From Lanius collurio (lineage: Eukaryota > Chordata > Aves > Passeriformes > Laniidae): a stretch of DNA of 64,000 nucleotides. The notes beneath the pieces were generated by a model. The model had not been told where the DNA came from. It saw nothing but the letters and a program-made list of their open reading frames with translations, and did not search any database. The DNA lies in the NCBI GenBank assembly GCA_020086605.1, contig JACBWW010000017.1, forward strand, positions 1,329,697 to 1,393,696. Direction: 5' to 3'. The position numbers were made by a program, and so were the translations under genes. Shown piece by piece: positions 36,701-48,365 of the stretch; the stretch's first letter is position 1, and the number at the start of each line of letters is the position of its first letter.

Positions 36701-37034
36701 ACTCTGAGTGTGACTGCCTTACACACTGCCTCAAAAGGGATGGGGAAGACTCTTTAAAACCAGAGCTTTCCTTTGAGGCAAAGGGCTGGAGGTTTCAAAA
36801 GAGGGTATAGGCTCTTTGTCAGCATTTTCAGCATCCAGAAGTTGCCACTGTCAGCTGAAAGGGGCTACCCTGCAGCCCAGGCATGAAGGCTGCCTGTTTG
36901 GAAATTAATTCCACTTCAATGGAAATAAAACAATTTTGCTGATTGTCTTCACTGATGCACTGTAACCTTCTGCAGTGGCTTAAGAAGGATATTTTAATTT
37001 ACATTATCAGAAGATGAAAATCATGTGCACTTAC
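30726..37034. other. Unique AT-rich non-coding DNA
   Basis: No recognised gene or transposon. The plus strand is purine-rich from about 32280 to 32720 (GA-rich runs), and there is a 15-base A run at 33044-33058 continuing into GA. A CAAA-like A-rich segment lies near 34440-34485. A 45-base segment at 36565-36609 plus has an acceptor and a gtaaga donor but is too short to support. Confidence 0.5.
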
Positions 37035-37155
37035 TCCAGCTCAGCTGAGAGAGGCTGACTACACCACAAATGCCACTTGGTTTCTTGCAGTTGATCATCC
37101 TTAGAGGTTGGTCTCTGTTTTACTGAGCTCTGGGCCACCACCAAGCGTTTAATTC
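37035..37155 (-). CDS. Candidate internal coding exon, unknown protein (minus)
   Basis: A 121-base segment on the minus strand. A pyrimidine-rich acceptor (ctgttctctcttttacaag) ends at 37156, and a consensus donor gtaagt begins at 37034. Only one of three frames is open (39 complete codons). In that frame the exon takes one base from the previous exon and leaves two. The candidate exon at 44441-44646 on the same strand leaves exactly one base, so the two could be spliced (joined codon CGA, arginine) across an intron of about 7.3 kb. The translation is basic and polar, with the stretch Lys-Asp-Asp-Gln-Leu-Gln-Glu-Thr-Lys-Trp. I do not recognise a family. Chance is possible. Confidence 0.2.
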
Positions 37156-38687
37156 CTTGTAAAAGAGAGAACAGAAAAAAATTTTGAAAAGAAAGTTTTC
37201 TAGTGGTTACTTTCTCTGAGTCTTCTGGCAGGTACCAACTACTGGGGCACAAAATGCTGTATCCAAGGGTGTAGTGCTGGAGTTTACAGACTTGAAAAAT
37301 CATTATTTGCAGTAATTTAAGATTTGTTTTAAAGTCCAATGATAACATTTCTGTAGAAAGCAGATAATTAAGCAATCTTCTTTCTCAAGGCTGCCTCTTA
37401 AACATTTTGTCCACCTTTGTTTTCTTTGAAGAGCTGTGAGCAAACTGAAGGAAACCCTGTTAGTTCAGGCTTGCTGTTTGAGACATGGTGGGTGCAAGGT
37501 GTCCCAGGGGAAGAATGATGGGTTTGGGGTTGCAGTGCTGAAACCAAGAGATTGTCTACCTAGTTTGGAACATTAGAGAAGAAGCCAGATAAGGATTTGC
37601 TGTCTAAGCAGAGAAACAGCAGAAACAGACAGGTCTTCATGGCTGATTTAGTATTTCTCATCTCTGCAATACCTTGAGCACAATTTCCTGTTGTGTTATT
37701 GTGAAAGTGCCTAAGCTGGCTCAGGGTCTGGGTTACAAGATGCGCAATGTGGATCAGGAAGTGAATTTTCTAATGCTGACCTACAGCCAGACCCTGGTCT
37801 GGCTGGGCAGGCTCAAGAAGAGCTAGAGCTGCACTGCTGTAACCTCTGAGAAATATTTGCTTTGTCCTTCCCAATGCCTGGCTCAGGAGGGCTATGGACA
37901 CAACTGGGTACAAACCAGGAGGAAATATCACAACCAGGTCTGTGCTCTTCTGCCTCTCTTTATGGCTTTTTCCAGGTGTAGTGAGCTGAACTCATGATAG
38001 AGACTGAATTACCAGCACAAGAACATGTGGCAGAAGGCAGACTTGCTTCAGGGCCAGCTACAGAAAATACCTCAAATCAAGACAGCAGCAAATTCCTGTC
38101 CCTGAGCAAGGAAGAAAGCTGGGACTGGTACCTGGTGTGCTGGGCTCGTCTCCAGCTGGGAGAACTGGAGCCCCCATAGCCCTCAGGCTGCCACAGCCCC
38201 AGACAGCAGAGATGAACCTCTCCCAGTGGTCACCTCTGGTTCATCACCTACTCATGTGAGCAGAGACACTCAGTGGGACACACCCACCTAAGAGGAGAGA
38301 GCAATTTTGTGCTGGCTAACGCACTGAGCAGAAGCCAAGGACTTATAACCTACTAGGCTGAGCACTGATATTTCTCTTTGTCTCTAGTGAGAAACCCTGC
38401 ACACCTTTGCTGGCAGTACAGATGTCAGCCCTGGGGAAGGGCTGGCCTCTGCTAGTCCTTGTACTGATGAGCTGCCATCTTCCTACACCCTGCTTTTCTC
38501 CCTTGGATTTTATTCCTTAAAGTATTTTACTTGTCATATCAGAATTTATCCTCCTGGCTCACTGAGCTGCCAGTAGTGTCTCAGCAAAAATGCCTCTCTG
38601 TTTCTGCTTTTCTTACCTGGCATGGATTCAGCCTACAGCTCTGCTCACACCTCCACAACCATTTTTTTTGGTTAAACCAAGCCAAGG
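37156..38687. other. Unique non-coding DNA
   Basis: No gene or repeat recognised in about 1.5 kb. Confidence 0.55.
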
Positions 38688-38905
38688 AGGCCTCCTGAAA
38701 GGAGGTTGTAGCAAGGTGAGTGTCCATCTGCCCTCATAAGAAACAAGTTATAGGACAAGAATAAATAGCCTCAAGTTGCACCTGGGGAGGTCTAGATTGG
38801 ATATTAGGAAAAGTTTCTTCACCAAAAAGGTGCTGAAGCACTGGAACAGGCTGCCCAGGGAAGTGGTGGAGTCAGTATCCCTGAAGGTATTTCAAAAGAC
38901 ATGTA
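38688..38905 (+). mobile_element. CR1 LINE fragment, 3' region
   Basis: Starts at 'aggcctcctgaaaggaggt' and follows CR1 order: 'tgtagcaaggtgagtgtcc', 'ataggacaag', 'cctcaagttgcacc', 'ttggatattaggaaaagttt', 'ctggaacaggctgcccaggg' and 'ggtatttcaaaagacatgtag'. It stops there, short of the usual tail, so it lacks both the 5' end and the last 80-100 bases. Confidence 0.92.
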
Positions 38906-40329
38906 GCTGAGCAGTGTAAAATCAGTATCTGAATGCAGGTCACCCCAAGTACATGCTCCGGTATCCATGTGCCTCCGGGATGTCTTCAGCCTCCACCCTC
39001 TCTTTCTTGGTGTAAAGGGCCATCCATCAGTTCAAAGTGCAGGGATAGAAGGATCAAAGGTTTTGAGTGCTTTTTGGAGAGGAAAGGGAGGGTACTACAG
39101 CTTTGTAGATGCCCTTATAACTTTTAGGATTAGTGAGTCAAAAATCGGATTGTGAAAACCATTAAAAAAATATTAATCCTTGTCCTGCCCATCAGAATTG
39201 TAGTCATGAAATGTGCCATCCATCTAGATTAAAATCAGAAGCTCTGTACCTTTAAAATGTTGTGAAACCACCAGTTGTTATACCCCAAGACCAGTCTATT
39301 TGTTGATGGAGAGCAGAGTCCTGAGTGCTTAGTGATGCTGCTGAGAGCTGTGTTACTTCACAGCAAACGTCTCTGAGTTCTGCTTTCTTTTAGAAGGACT
39401 CTCAGCATGACAGCTACTTCTTCATTTGTTTCACACAGATTTGAATCCTGGGAAAAACTGCAAAATAGTCATATTCCATTAATCGGATGTTGTGTAATCC
39501 GTGTTTTTGTTAGTATGTGGGATTGCTTTTTTGCTTTCCTGTGGATATAAGGAAAACACTGAGAAGAAAAAAAAAATTGTGGGTCTTTTGGACACTCCTG
39601 TCAAAGTAGTTTTATTAAAAAAACTGAAGTTAAAATTCTTGTCATTAGGTGGCCTTTGGCAGGTACACGTAGCTCTGCAAAGTTAAATGACTGAGAAACT
39701 TGTAGCTTCTTTACTGTGGATCTGAGAGGCTGAACTCCTTGTGCAAGGTGCTGCACATAAAGCTCGTGTCTGCTGAGATTTCTTGGCAGCATCTTTCAGA
39801 AACAACCCCTCTTCCCCTTCTTCACCTCCTGCTAAGTAAATGCTCTTGAATAGTAACCCTGGCATCCTGCTATGGCTGTGGTACATGTGCATGGGTCTCT
39901 GGCCAAATATAAATCAAAAAGTGCATAGACACTGCTGGCAGTGGATTCAAAATAATCTTTTCCCAATAATCAGTTGGTAACATAAAATCCTCTGTATGTA
40001 TGTAAACCATACATACATGCACTGATAGATATTCAGCAAACTACTTATTAGAGAATCTCTCCTACAAGAAGACAGGTAAAGATGTAGCCCCATTTGGACA
40101 TAATTCACCAAAAGAGTGAAATTCATCTAACAAAAGGCATTGCCAAAAGGTGGTTCATGGTCAGTATAGGTGCTCTCTGCCACCCTGTTCACACCTAACT
40201 CAGGTTATCAGGCCTGAAATGCAGATTCTTAGTAGGGTCTCAAGATCAGTTTAACACCAAAACCTTATTCACCTCCCCTTTCTTCTAACATTTGGGTGAT
40301 CTTCTGTGCAACCCAGAGCAGGTATAGAG
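38906..40329. other. Unique non-coding DNA
   Basis: Nothing recognised. Short open frames at 38933-39155 and on minus at 39601-39892 lack supporting signals. Confidence 0.55.
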
Positions 40330-40880
40330 GACAAGGTCACTTCCCATGGCATGTCCCAGCAGGGAGCACGGTGTGACAGTGACACACACCAATGTGGAAC
40401 GGTGGCAGCAGTCCTGGCACTGTAACGGGGAAACAGGGAAAACTGTGCCTTGTTGTAATGGGGGAATCCTTACAACAAGTATAAGACAGCGATGCACTTG
40501 GAAGGAAAGATGAAGTGATATTTCTGTAGATGTTCAGGGATGATTTATTCCTCCATCCACATGGCTGCAGTTCCCAGGCAGACCCAGTCATGGGACCCTG
40601 CTCTCTTCCCAGGCCCAGGCACACCAAACCAACAATCAGGAACCGGCATGGGGCACACATGACATGGGGACAGGGACAGGGACAGACCCTGCAGGGTCCC
40701 TCCCCACAGGATTTCAGGGGAGAGGCACCTCCACATTCCGTAATGGATGTGGCTGTGGCTCCATTTTGACAGGATAAAAGATTTAATTTAACAGAAACCA
40801 GACATACCAGCATCAGTCCCCAGATGTAACACAAATATGTTTTCCTGAGGATTCCCACAGCACTGAGAAGCAATCACGTC
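40330..40880. other. GC-richer unassigned island with a hairpin and a 178-codon minus-strand frame
   Basis: A locally GC-richer patch in AT-rich surroundings. The minus strand is open for 178 codons (40873-40337). The translation is cysteine- and proline-rich without a recognisable domain or credible start context. Three GGGACA units lie at about 40667-40685, and a minus-strand AATAAA is at 40549-40544. The features would also fit a decayed LTR or other retroelement piece on the minus strand, but I found no TG/CA ends with a target duplication. Confidence 0.4.
40449..40479. repeat. 10-bp perfect inverted repeat (hairpin)
   Basis: Arms cttgttgtaa (40449-40458) and ttacaacaag (40470-40479) are exact reverse complements separated by 11 bases (tgggggaatcc). 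It would form a 10-bp stem in single-stranded DNA or RNA. No T-run follows that would suggest an RNA polymerase III terminator. Confidence 0.9.
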
Positions 40881-42544
40881 CTCGGCTACAGCAGAAAACA
40901 CTTTCTCACTCTGCAGTGACAAAATCCTGGAGCCCCAGACCTGCTCTGCTGAGATGAACAGCTAGATGGAATTACACTGATAATTCGTTCATACAGCAAC
41001 TGCTAAGCAGAGTATTGTGCCCAGTGAAATATTTATGGTTTAGTTACCTCTTTTATACATTCAAATATCACATCTAGAACATAAGATAGTTTATACTGCT
41101 ATCTGCTAGAGGTACATTCAACAATGATGTTTAAGAGCAGCTGTTTGGTTTAATCTTGGGGAAAACCTTTCATGAATCAGAAACATTCAGCTTCTCTGTA
41201 AAGGGTTTCCAGGCCTATGTATTTAGGTAATTTTAATTAAAGAGTGTATATTTTTTAAGACTCTCTAAACAAAAGGACAGTCTGTGTAAACTGAGGAAGC
41301 ATTTCTGATTTCATTTCTGATTTTCCAACCATTGACCAGGGGCTGGTCCTTGGCCTCCAGGCCGCAGTTACAAAGGCCACATCAGAGAATTTTTGCAACT
41401 GCTTTTTTGACTAATTCTAGACATAGCCCCCATGGTTATGACCTATTTCCTGATCTTCTAATTTGCTCTTTTTTAGTCCAAATCTCTTTGTGTTGTTATC
41501 AGAACAGCAGATGAAACACACCTCTTTTAACCTTTTGAAAAGCAGCTCACAAGAAATAGGCATCACCTCTGTTGAAACCTGCATTGGCTTTTTCTCTTAT
41601 TTATTTTAAATTTCTAAGGGAAGGTACAGCCTTACTTCCAATGTTATTTCTGCAGAAAAAGTAACATTCAGAAAATCACAATCTGTATGATATCTGCTTT
41701 TTATCATCCTTTCTCCACTTCAGCTCCTTTTCTGAATGGGAGCCAGCAGAATGAAAATAAAATGTAAAAGAATGTATATAAATGCAGCATGGGAAAAAAG
41801 AAAATCTTTCATAAATATTTAGAATCATGCTTATTTTATGGCTTTAATATTTGGTAAAAATAGCCCCCAAAACTGATTGCATGTGGAAAAAATGCAAACT
41901 CTGCTCTGCATCTTCAAAATGCAAATGTGTTAATGGCAAATACAAAACCAAAGCAGCACACTGCAAAAATGGTTTTCCATGTGTAATCAGAGTGGATAGT
42001 ATGCAACTATTCTTTGAACCTTTACCATAAAGTAAATGGTGTCATGTCAGGTCCTATTCTCACTTTCTCCTGGCACTAAAACACATTCAATAATTGTCTG
42101 CTGTGTTTGCCACTGGTACTATGTTCCCAATTACCCACTATTTATCACTTCTGCAATTACCAGGGTAATACATTTTGTGAAAATCTGCTTTGGATTCTGT
42201 TTGCCCAGGCTTCCATATAAACACCAGCATCCACTTAGCTTTTCTCACTCAGACATGTCTCTAAAGATAATGGCAACTCAACATCCCCTTGGAAGAGCTC
42301 TCAGATTTGAGAAGCTTTAGAGCTTTGAGGGGGAATATGCTGCAAATGCAGACTCAGGTTGTAACTACATCTGTAATAGTCTGTCACACATGTAAGTGGG
42401 CAATAACCATCTTTTTCTATTGGGTTAATGTAATTCTGAACACATGGAGGAGGCCTTGAGAAATGAAAAAAAGCGATCCTCAAACTAACTTGCAAAATAA
42501 ATATATTGGTGTGTGAAGGGGAGTGAAGAGATGCCCCAAGTAGG
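40881..42544. other. Unique AT-rich non-coding DNA
   Basis: Nothing recognised in about 1.7 kb. Confidence 0.55.
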
Positions 42545-43223
42545 GTGGGCAGTGGCCAGGCAGAGAGGGACCTGGGGCTGCTGATCATGAGCCAGGGGTG
42601 CTCAGGTGGCCAACAAGGCCGATGGCATCCTGGCCTGTATCAGGAATGGTGTGGCCAGCAGGACCAGGGAAGTGATTCTTCCCCCGTACTCAGCACTGGT
42701 GAGGCCACACCTCAAGTGCTGTGTCCAGTTCTGGGCCCCTCAGTTCAGGAAGGACATTGAGGGGCTGTAGAGTCTCCAGAGAAGAGCAACAAGGCTGGTG
42801 AGGGGTCTAGAACACAAGCCCTATGAAGAGCAGCTGAAGGAGCTGGGGTTGGTTAGCCTAGAGAAAAGGGGGCTTACAGGAGACCTTATCACTCTCTCCA
42901 GCTGCCTGAAAAGAGCTCGGAGCCAGGTGGGAATCAGTCTCTTTTCACAGGCAAAAGTGACAGGATGAGAGTACACAGCCTCAAACTTCACCAGGGGAAG
43001 TGTAGGTTAGACATCAGAAAAAAATTCTTCACAGAAAGAATGGTTGGGCATTGGAATGGGCTGCCCAGGGAGGTGGTGGAGTCACTGCCCCTGGAGATGT
43101 TTAAAAAAAGACTGGATGTGGCACTCAGTGCCATGGTTAATTGATAAGGTGATGTTAGATCACAGGTTGGACTCTGTGATCTCCCAGGTCTTTTTGAACT
43201 TGGCTGATTCTGTGATTCTGTGG
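42545..43223 (+). mobile_element. CR1 LINE fragment, about 680 bases with 3' end
   Basis: Good match to CR1 from the end of ORF2 to the tail. Blocks in order are 'ggcatcctggcctgtatcag', 'aatggtgtggccagcagg', 'ctcagcactggtgaggc', 'gtccagttctgggcccctc', 'aggacattgaggggctg', 'agagaagagcaacaaggctg', 'gagcagctgaaggagctg', 'ttgggcattggaatgggctg' and 'atgtttaaaaaaagactgg'. It ends in two ATTCTGTG units at about 43206-43223. Stops and frameshifts break the ORF2 frame. This is one of the best preserved 3' ends in the window. Confidence 0.95.
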
Positions 43224-44440
43224 GTGAGCTCTGCCCAGCTTGCCCATGGTAATACCTGTGAGTATTGATACACCAGAAACATTTGCAAAGGGAAAACTGC
43301 CACCATTTACTGAAATATTGGTTATGTTCTGTTTAATCCTTTCGTCGTTCTTTTTTTGGACTTTCTTTTTTTCCTTTGCTGCCTTTCCATGGAAACATAA
43401 CACAGTCTATTGTTGTATTTAATTTTTGTCATTTGCTTCTCCTCTATTGACCTCTTCTAATATGTGTATGATTCTATTTTTTTCAGACAAGCTAATGATC
43501 CAGGAAGAGGGAAGACATTTTCAGGGCAGCTCGAATATAAATGATAAACTGTAAGTCACATTTGTTTGCTCATGGATAGTATTTGTGGTTTCACACTGTT
43601 CCAAAGCAGGGGCTATGCTTCCAAGAACTGGCTGGATAGTTTGTCTATTATTTATCACACTGTCCCAAGTAGATGATGTCTGGATGATTAACAGAGCTAT
43701 CATTGCATTCTTACATGCAGGCTGAACTTATCTTGCTGCTTTTGAAACACTTAGTAATTGTTAAAAAAAAATTTAAAAAAAATGAACAGAACTCTGTAGA
43801 AATACTCATCTGCTAACCTTGCTGTAAAATGTCTTCTAAATGCCAGCATTATTTGAGCTGTAATTAAAGCCTAGATTAACTTTTCCAGCCTTCCCATTGT
43901 CCATGGCTTGCAAGCAGTTGTGAACCCAACCTTTCCCTAAATCACAGTGAGGAGATTACACTTATGATTACTGACTTTTCAGAGTGGAAAAGAATCTCAG
44001 AGACAACAGTGTCTTCCAAAGAGCAGAGGGAGGTTTACTTTCAGCATCCTAAAGAGGTTAATTTGAACAGTAGCTTGAACTACAAAATATTTCAGCAGTA
44101 GTTTTTCCTCCCTCAGTATAGAAACTAGATAAGCAGATCCCCAAATTAAGGATGATGCTACCCAGGAAATACTTTCTTTTACATGCCTGGAAAACATCTG
44201 TCAGTCCTCCTATTCAGTTTATGGAAGTGAAAAGCATGATCTGAGGCTGTGCTTGGAAATGCAAATTCAACTTAAAACCCACGAAGTTGTCTGCCTTCTT
44301 ATCATTTGTGTTTAACAAATCCCATTTACAAGACTTGCTCTGTACTGTGCTGGGGGAGTTATCCATGCTCTGTTTAGGAACATTTTATGATTAAAGGATA
44401 GGAAATGATTATTTTTACTTCAACTGGTTAAACTACTCAC
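43224..44440. other. Unique non-coding DNA
   Basis: No gene or repeat recognised. There is an A-rich run near 43763-43785. Confidence 0.55.
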
Positions 44441-44646
44441 GTTGCACGGTGGTAGCAAAGTCTGTGACCTGAGAAAATTTGCCAAGTTCCATGACACGTC
44501 TCTCAGTACAAGCAAGTAGTTTATGAACCCATCTTGGGTTACTTAATTTTCCATTTCTGGTCTGTGGGAAGCTAAAGGAGAATCCATGAATATTATTATT
44601 ATCATTAGATTCACTTGTTTCATATTGCTGAGCCTGAGCATCAGCT
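44441..44646 (-). CDS. Candidate internal coding exon, unknown protein (minus)
   Basis: A 206-base segment on the minus strand with an acceptor 'tttctacttccacag' ending at 44647 and a consensus donor 'gtgagt' at 44440. One frame is open through all 68 complete codons, with phase needs of two bases before and one left over after. The translation starts with a Gln/Asn/Ser-rich part (Ala-Gln-Ala-Gln-Gln-Tyr, then Asn-Asp-Asn-Asn-Asn). It ends with a region of ordinary globular composition (Trp-Val-His-Lys-Leu-Leu-Ala-Cys-Thr-Glu-Arg-Arg). I recognise no family. The next minus-strand candidate (37035-37155) is in compatible phase. No compatible upstream exon was found, and 45333-45402 does not fit. 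Confidence 0.25.
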
Positions 44647-47600
44647 CTGTGGAAGTAGAAAAGAGTCAAAAATATTCTTTAAATCTCTTGTCATAGATTC
44701 TAAGCTGCATTTATCTCTGTGTTTCCTGCTTACCAATGTGATTAATCTATTTAAATATTTTAGAGAGGATTCAATGTTGGAGTATGCAGATATACACTTC
44801 AATTCCTAAAGACAACCTGGAAACACAAGGGGTTTTTCAAAAGTAACTAAGCTGCTTTCTTATCAATTTCTTAATTCGTGGCTTTTTATTGTCCATAAGT
44901 AATGTGTGTATTGGCCCAGAGAAGAATGGCAAAAAGAAAAAGCTTCATTTTACTCCAAGGGAAGCTGGCCAAGATCTGCCCTCTGCCCCTGCACTAACAG
45001 GCCTTTGCCATGTACAAAGTGCCACGTTTTAACTCTTTTTATCTTTGAATACCTCATATGAATTCATCAAAACCCCCCTCCAAAAGGGCGTGTTTTACTC
45101 AGTGAAGACAATCCTTTTCCTTTATGGTTAGATTTAAAATCCAGTTCTGTTAGGAAAGTGTTTAATCTAGTGTCTGCTACAGAGAAAAATAAACCCAGTA
45201 ATTTCCCCATTCTTTATCTAGATATAATAGATATAATATAACAAATGTAAATAATGATACTTCATCATACCTCCTCTATGGTGGAGGTCTATTTTGATTC
45301 TGTTCCCATCAGAATAGGACTCCTAACTTGACCTGCAACATTTTTCCCTTTCTGCTCTGTTTTCCAGATACTATCTTCTACTCTGGCAGTATGGCCATTT
45401 TCCTGTCAGAGAAGCACAGAAAAAGGAGCAAAACAAATGCAAAATTTCCTATTGAATAATTCAAGTCACCTGGAATAGCATTTGAAATAATGGAATTGCC
45501 TCTCATTAGCAAAGTCCTGTGCCCACTATTTAAACTAAACTTTGTGCTGTGGAATTGCAGTCCTGTCTTCAAAAAAAATTGGTTTTCCTGCCTGGAGGAC
45601 ACGGTATGACAAAATACACCTTGCTCAAAATAACACAGGGATTTATAACACTCATGTTAATACAAGAAAGGACTAATTTACAGGTTATTAATCAGAAAAT
45701 TTTGCAACAGTTTCAGAGCCAACTGTTAATGTATTATGCAGTAACATCTCTAGATAGTGATAAATTTTGAATTCTTTTTAATTAGTTTTGAAAGTTAAAT
45801 TGAATCCTGCGATTGCCGTTTGATTTCTAAAATCACAGAATTTGCCATAATCTTGTAAAGATCCATGTCCTGAATCAGGTCTTACTGAATACTGTTCCCT
45901 CTCAAATCACTCATTCATGTTCCAAAATGTAAGTGTTCATAAGCACATTTTTTGGCCAAATGTTGTAAGGTCAGTTACATGTTACTGCTGGCCTGAGCCA
46001 TAGCAAAAATGGTGAATGTACATTAATTCCAATTTTTTTTTTCACATAAATGGTCTCAGTTATTCTCGTAGGTTTAGTTCAGCCAACAGTTCTCTGCACT
46101 CGGTGGATTAGCTGGTTTAAAATCCCTTCACGCATGACAAATTCTGATCACCAAAATACACTGAATCTTCCTTCTGGAATTCATGGTGTTTTCCATTTTA
46201 CTCTGTTAATGTGAAGTTCTACAAATGTGCCCCGTGAGGTCTTGAGAGAGGACTCAAGACAGCAAGATGTGTCTAGTTGGAAGTGCCTGATGAAAGCTGA
46301 TGGATCCTTCTGGAGAAACCTTAATGGTAAAGGGAGACCACTTTTTCTTATTTTAGTATTTACCGTGCTGTATTTCAACATTGCTACACTCAAAAATATT
46401 TCATATTAATAATAAAAGAATCTTCTGTGTCTGTGACATGTATCAATATAAGAATAGTTGATATATGCCAGGGTTATTTTACAACAGACTCTGGGAAGCA
46501 GGGTCAGATCGGCATAATTAGAATAAATATTGAGAAAACTCTACTGTATCTCAAGAGTAAGCTCAGTTGTTATCTAGACCCACAATTCCTGTTGAGACCT
46601 CAGGGGATAGGAAGTTTATCTGACATTTCTTTCCCTCAAAGAAGTCCTACAGAGCTCTTTCTAGAAGCTCATCTCTGTTTTGTCCAAGTCTGGTAGCACC
46701 CAGAGGGTTTGAAGCCCAGATGAGAAAGGCTCCTTCAGATGTAATATGTTAATCTTTAAAACTTGAAAGATTTCCATGAGAAATCTCCATGAGAGTTCAA
46801 GAGAGTTGTCCTGGGTAACAATCCAGGGTACCAGTGTGGTTTGTGTGGCTCTTGGCTGCTGTACCAGAGCAGACCACAGCTGACAGAAGCCTGTAAGCTG
46901 GTGCTCCAGGAGTTGCCTTGGCAAGGATTTTGTCAAGCTCCAACTTTTCACTGATCAGAACAGATTGAATTGAAATAAAATTCAGGATGGGAGTCAGCCA
47001 TAATGAAAGAATTTCTGCTGTCTGGTGACTGTTCAGATGCAGTTAGCTGTAATTAGCTTTATTGTTCCCCAATTAGCGGCTGCTGGCCTTCTGCCACCCT
47101 GTTTCATAATGGCAATATTAAATAACTGAATTCACATGTAGCCTGTTACAATTTCAGGGATGCCAGTTTGGGCTCTGCTTATGAATCTTTTTATAAAAAA
47201 CATACATTGTCATTTCATAAGAAAGCTGAAAGAATGGAGCACAACAAACTGAGACTTGCTACCTGCTCCATCTTCCTGTTATATTTTGGTATACTTTTAC
47301 AGTTTCAGGCTGTGCTTTTTCATGCTGGGAAGACTTCCACCACTTAGATCTGACAGCTGGCATTTCATCTAGGCATCATTTCACCTTTTGGTTCCTTGCT
47401 TGAGTGACAGTGTATCTCCAAAAGGAGCTTTGGTGCAATTAATGTGTGTATGCATTACTGGGTGGTCCACCAAGAAACCATCTAACTCCTCAGTTCCTTT
47501 GGTTCCTGAAGGCATCCTCAGTTTTACCCCCAAATTGGTTCTCATCATTCAGGTAATTTAGTTAGATTTCAGTACTTGCACATTAACAACATGAACAACA

Positions 47601-47761
47601 AAAAGGGTACTAAGAAAATGTGTAGGACAGTAATTACATTACTTTAAAAAAATTTAATTCAATCTCAGGCTTTCTGAGCTACCAGATTCAGAAGGTGGCC
47701 TTATACTTCAAAAAAAGTTTAAACTGATTTCCCTCTTTGAGAATTACTGTTCTCTATTCAA
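44647..47761. other. Unique non-coding DNA
   Basis: No recognised gene or repeat. Open frames at 46227-46409 plus (followed by a gtaaag donor) and 46661-46951 minus (96 codons) are unassigned. A strong minus-strand acceptor lies at 45403. Confidence 0.5.
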
Positions 47762-48365
47762 AGAATCATGGAATAATTAAGGTTGGAAAAGACCTCCAAG
47801 ACAAAATCACCAAGTTCAACTTTGACTGAATACCACCATGCCCACTAAACCACATCCCAGTGTAGCATGTCCACTCATTTTTTGAACACTTCCAGGGATG
47901 GTGACTCCACCACCTTCCTGGGAAACCTGTTTCAATTCTTAACCATTTTTCCAGGGAAGAAATTTTTCCTAGTATCCAACACGAACTTCCCCTGATGCAA
48001 CCTGGCTTCACCCTCCTTTCAGGCAGTTGTAGAGAGCAAGGTCTCCACTGAGCTCTTTTCCTCCAGGCTGAACAAGCCCAGCTCTTTCAGCTGTTCCTCA
48101 TAAGACATATTTTCTAAACCTTTCACAAGCCTTTTTGCCCTTCTTCAGACACACTCCACTTCAATGTCCTTCTTGAAGTGAGTGGCCCAGAACTGGACAC
48201 AGTGGCACTCCAGAGAATCTGTTCCATGACTTTCCCCAGCACTGAAGTCAGGCTGCCAGGCCTGCAGGAGCCTGGATTCTTCTGCCAGCCTTCTGATGGA
48301 TGGGTACCACACTGGATAGCCTCCAGCTGTCTGGGATCTCTGCAGTTAACCAGGAGTGCTTCATA
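47762..48365 (-). mobile_element. CR1 LINE, minus strand, with internal deletion
   Basis: The left edge is the reverse-complemented tail (gaatcatggaataatt), so the element runs on the minus strand with its 3' end at about 47762. From there to about 48205 it follows the CR1 3' region and ORF2 C-terminus. Then, within a few bases (48200-48213), it jumps to an upstream part of ORF2. The minus-strand frame at about 48260-48213 reads RPGSLTSVLGKVMEQI, the N-terminal part of the reverse transcriptase domain, and the sequence beyond to 48365 fits the preceding SWRxxxVxPI block. The catalytic core between these parts, about 1 kb in a full copy, is absent. Confidence 0.9.

Noticed and set aside
45333..45402. 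Minus-strand segment of 70 bases after a very strong acceptor (ctgtgcttctctgacag)
   Set aside because: Its only open frame leaves one base, while the next candidate exon (44441-44646) needs two, and the donor gtcaag is weak.
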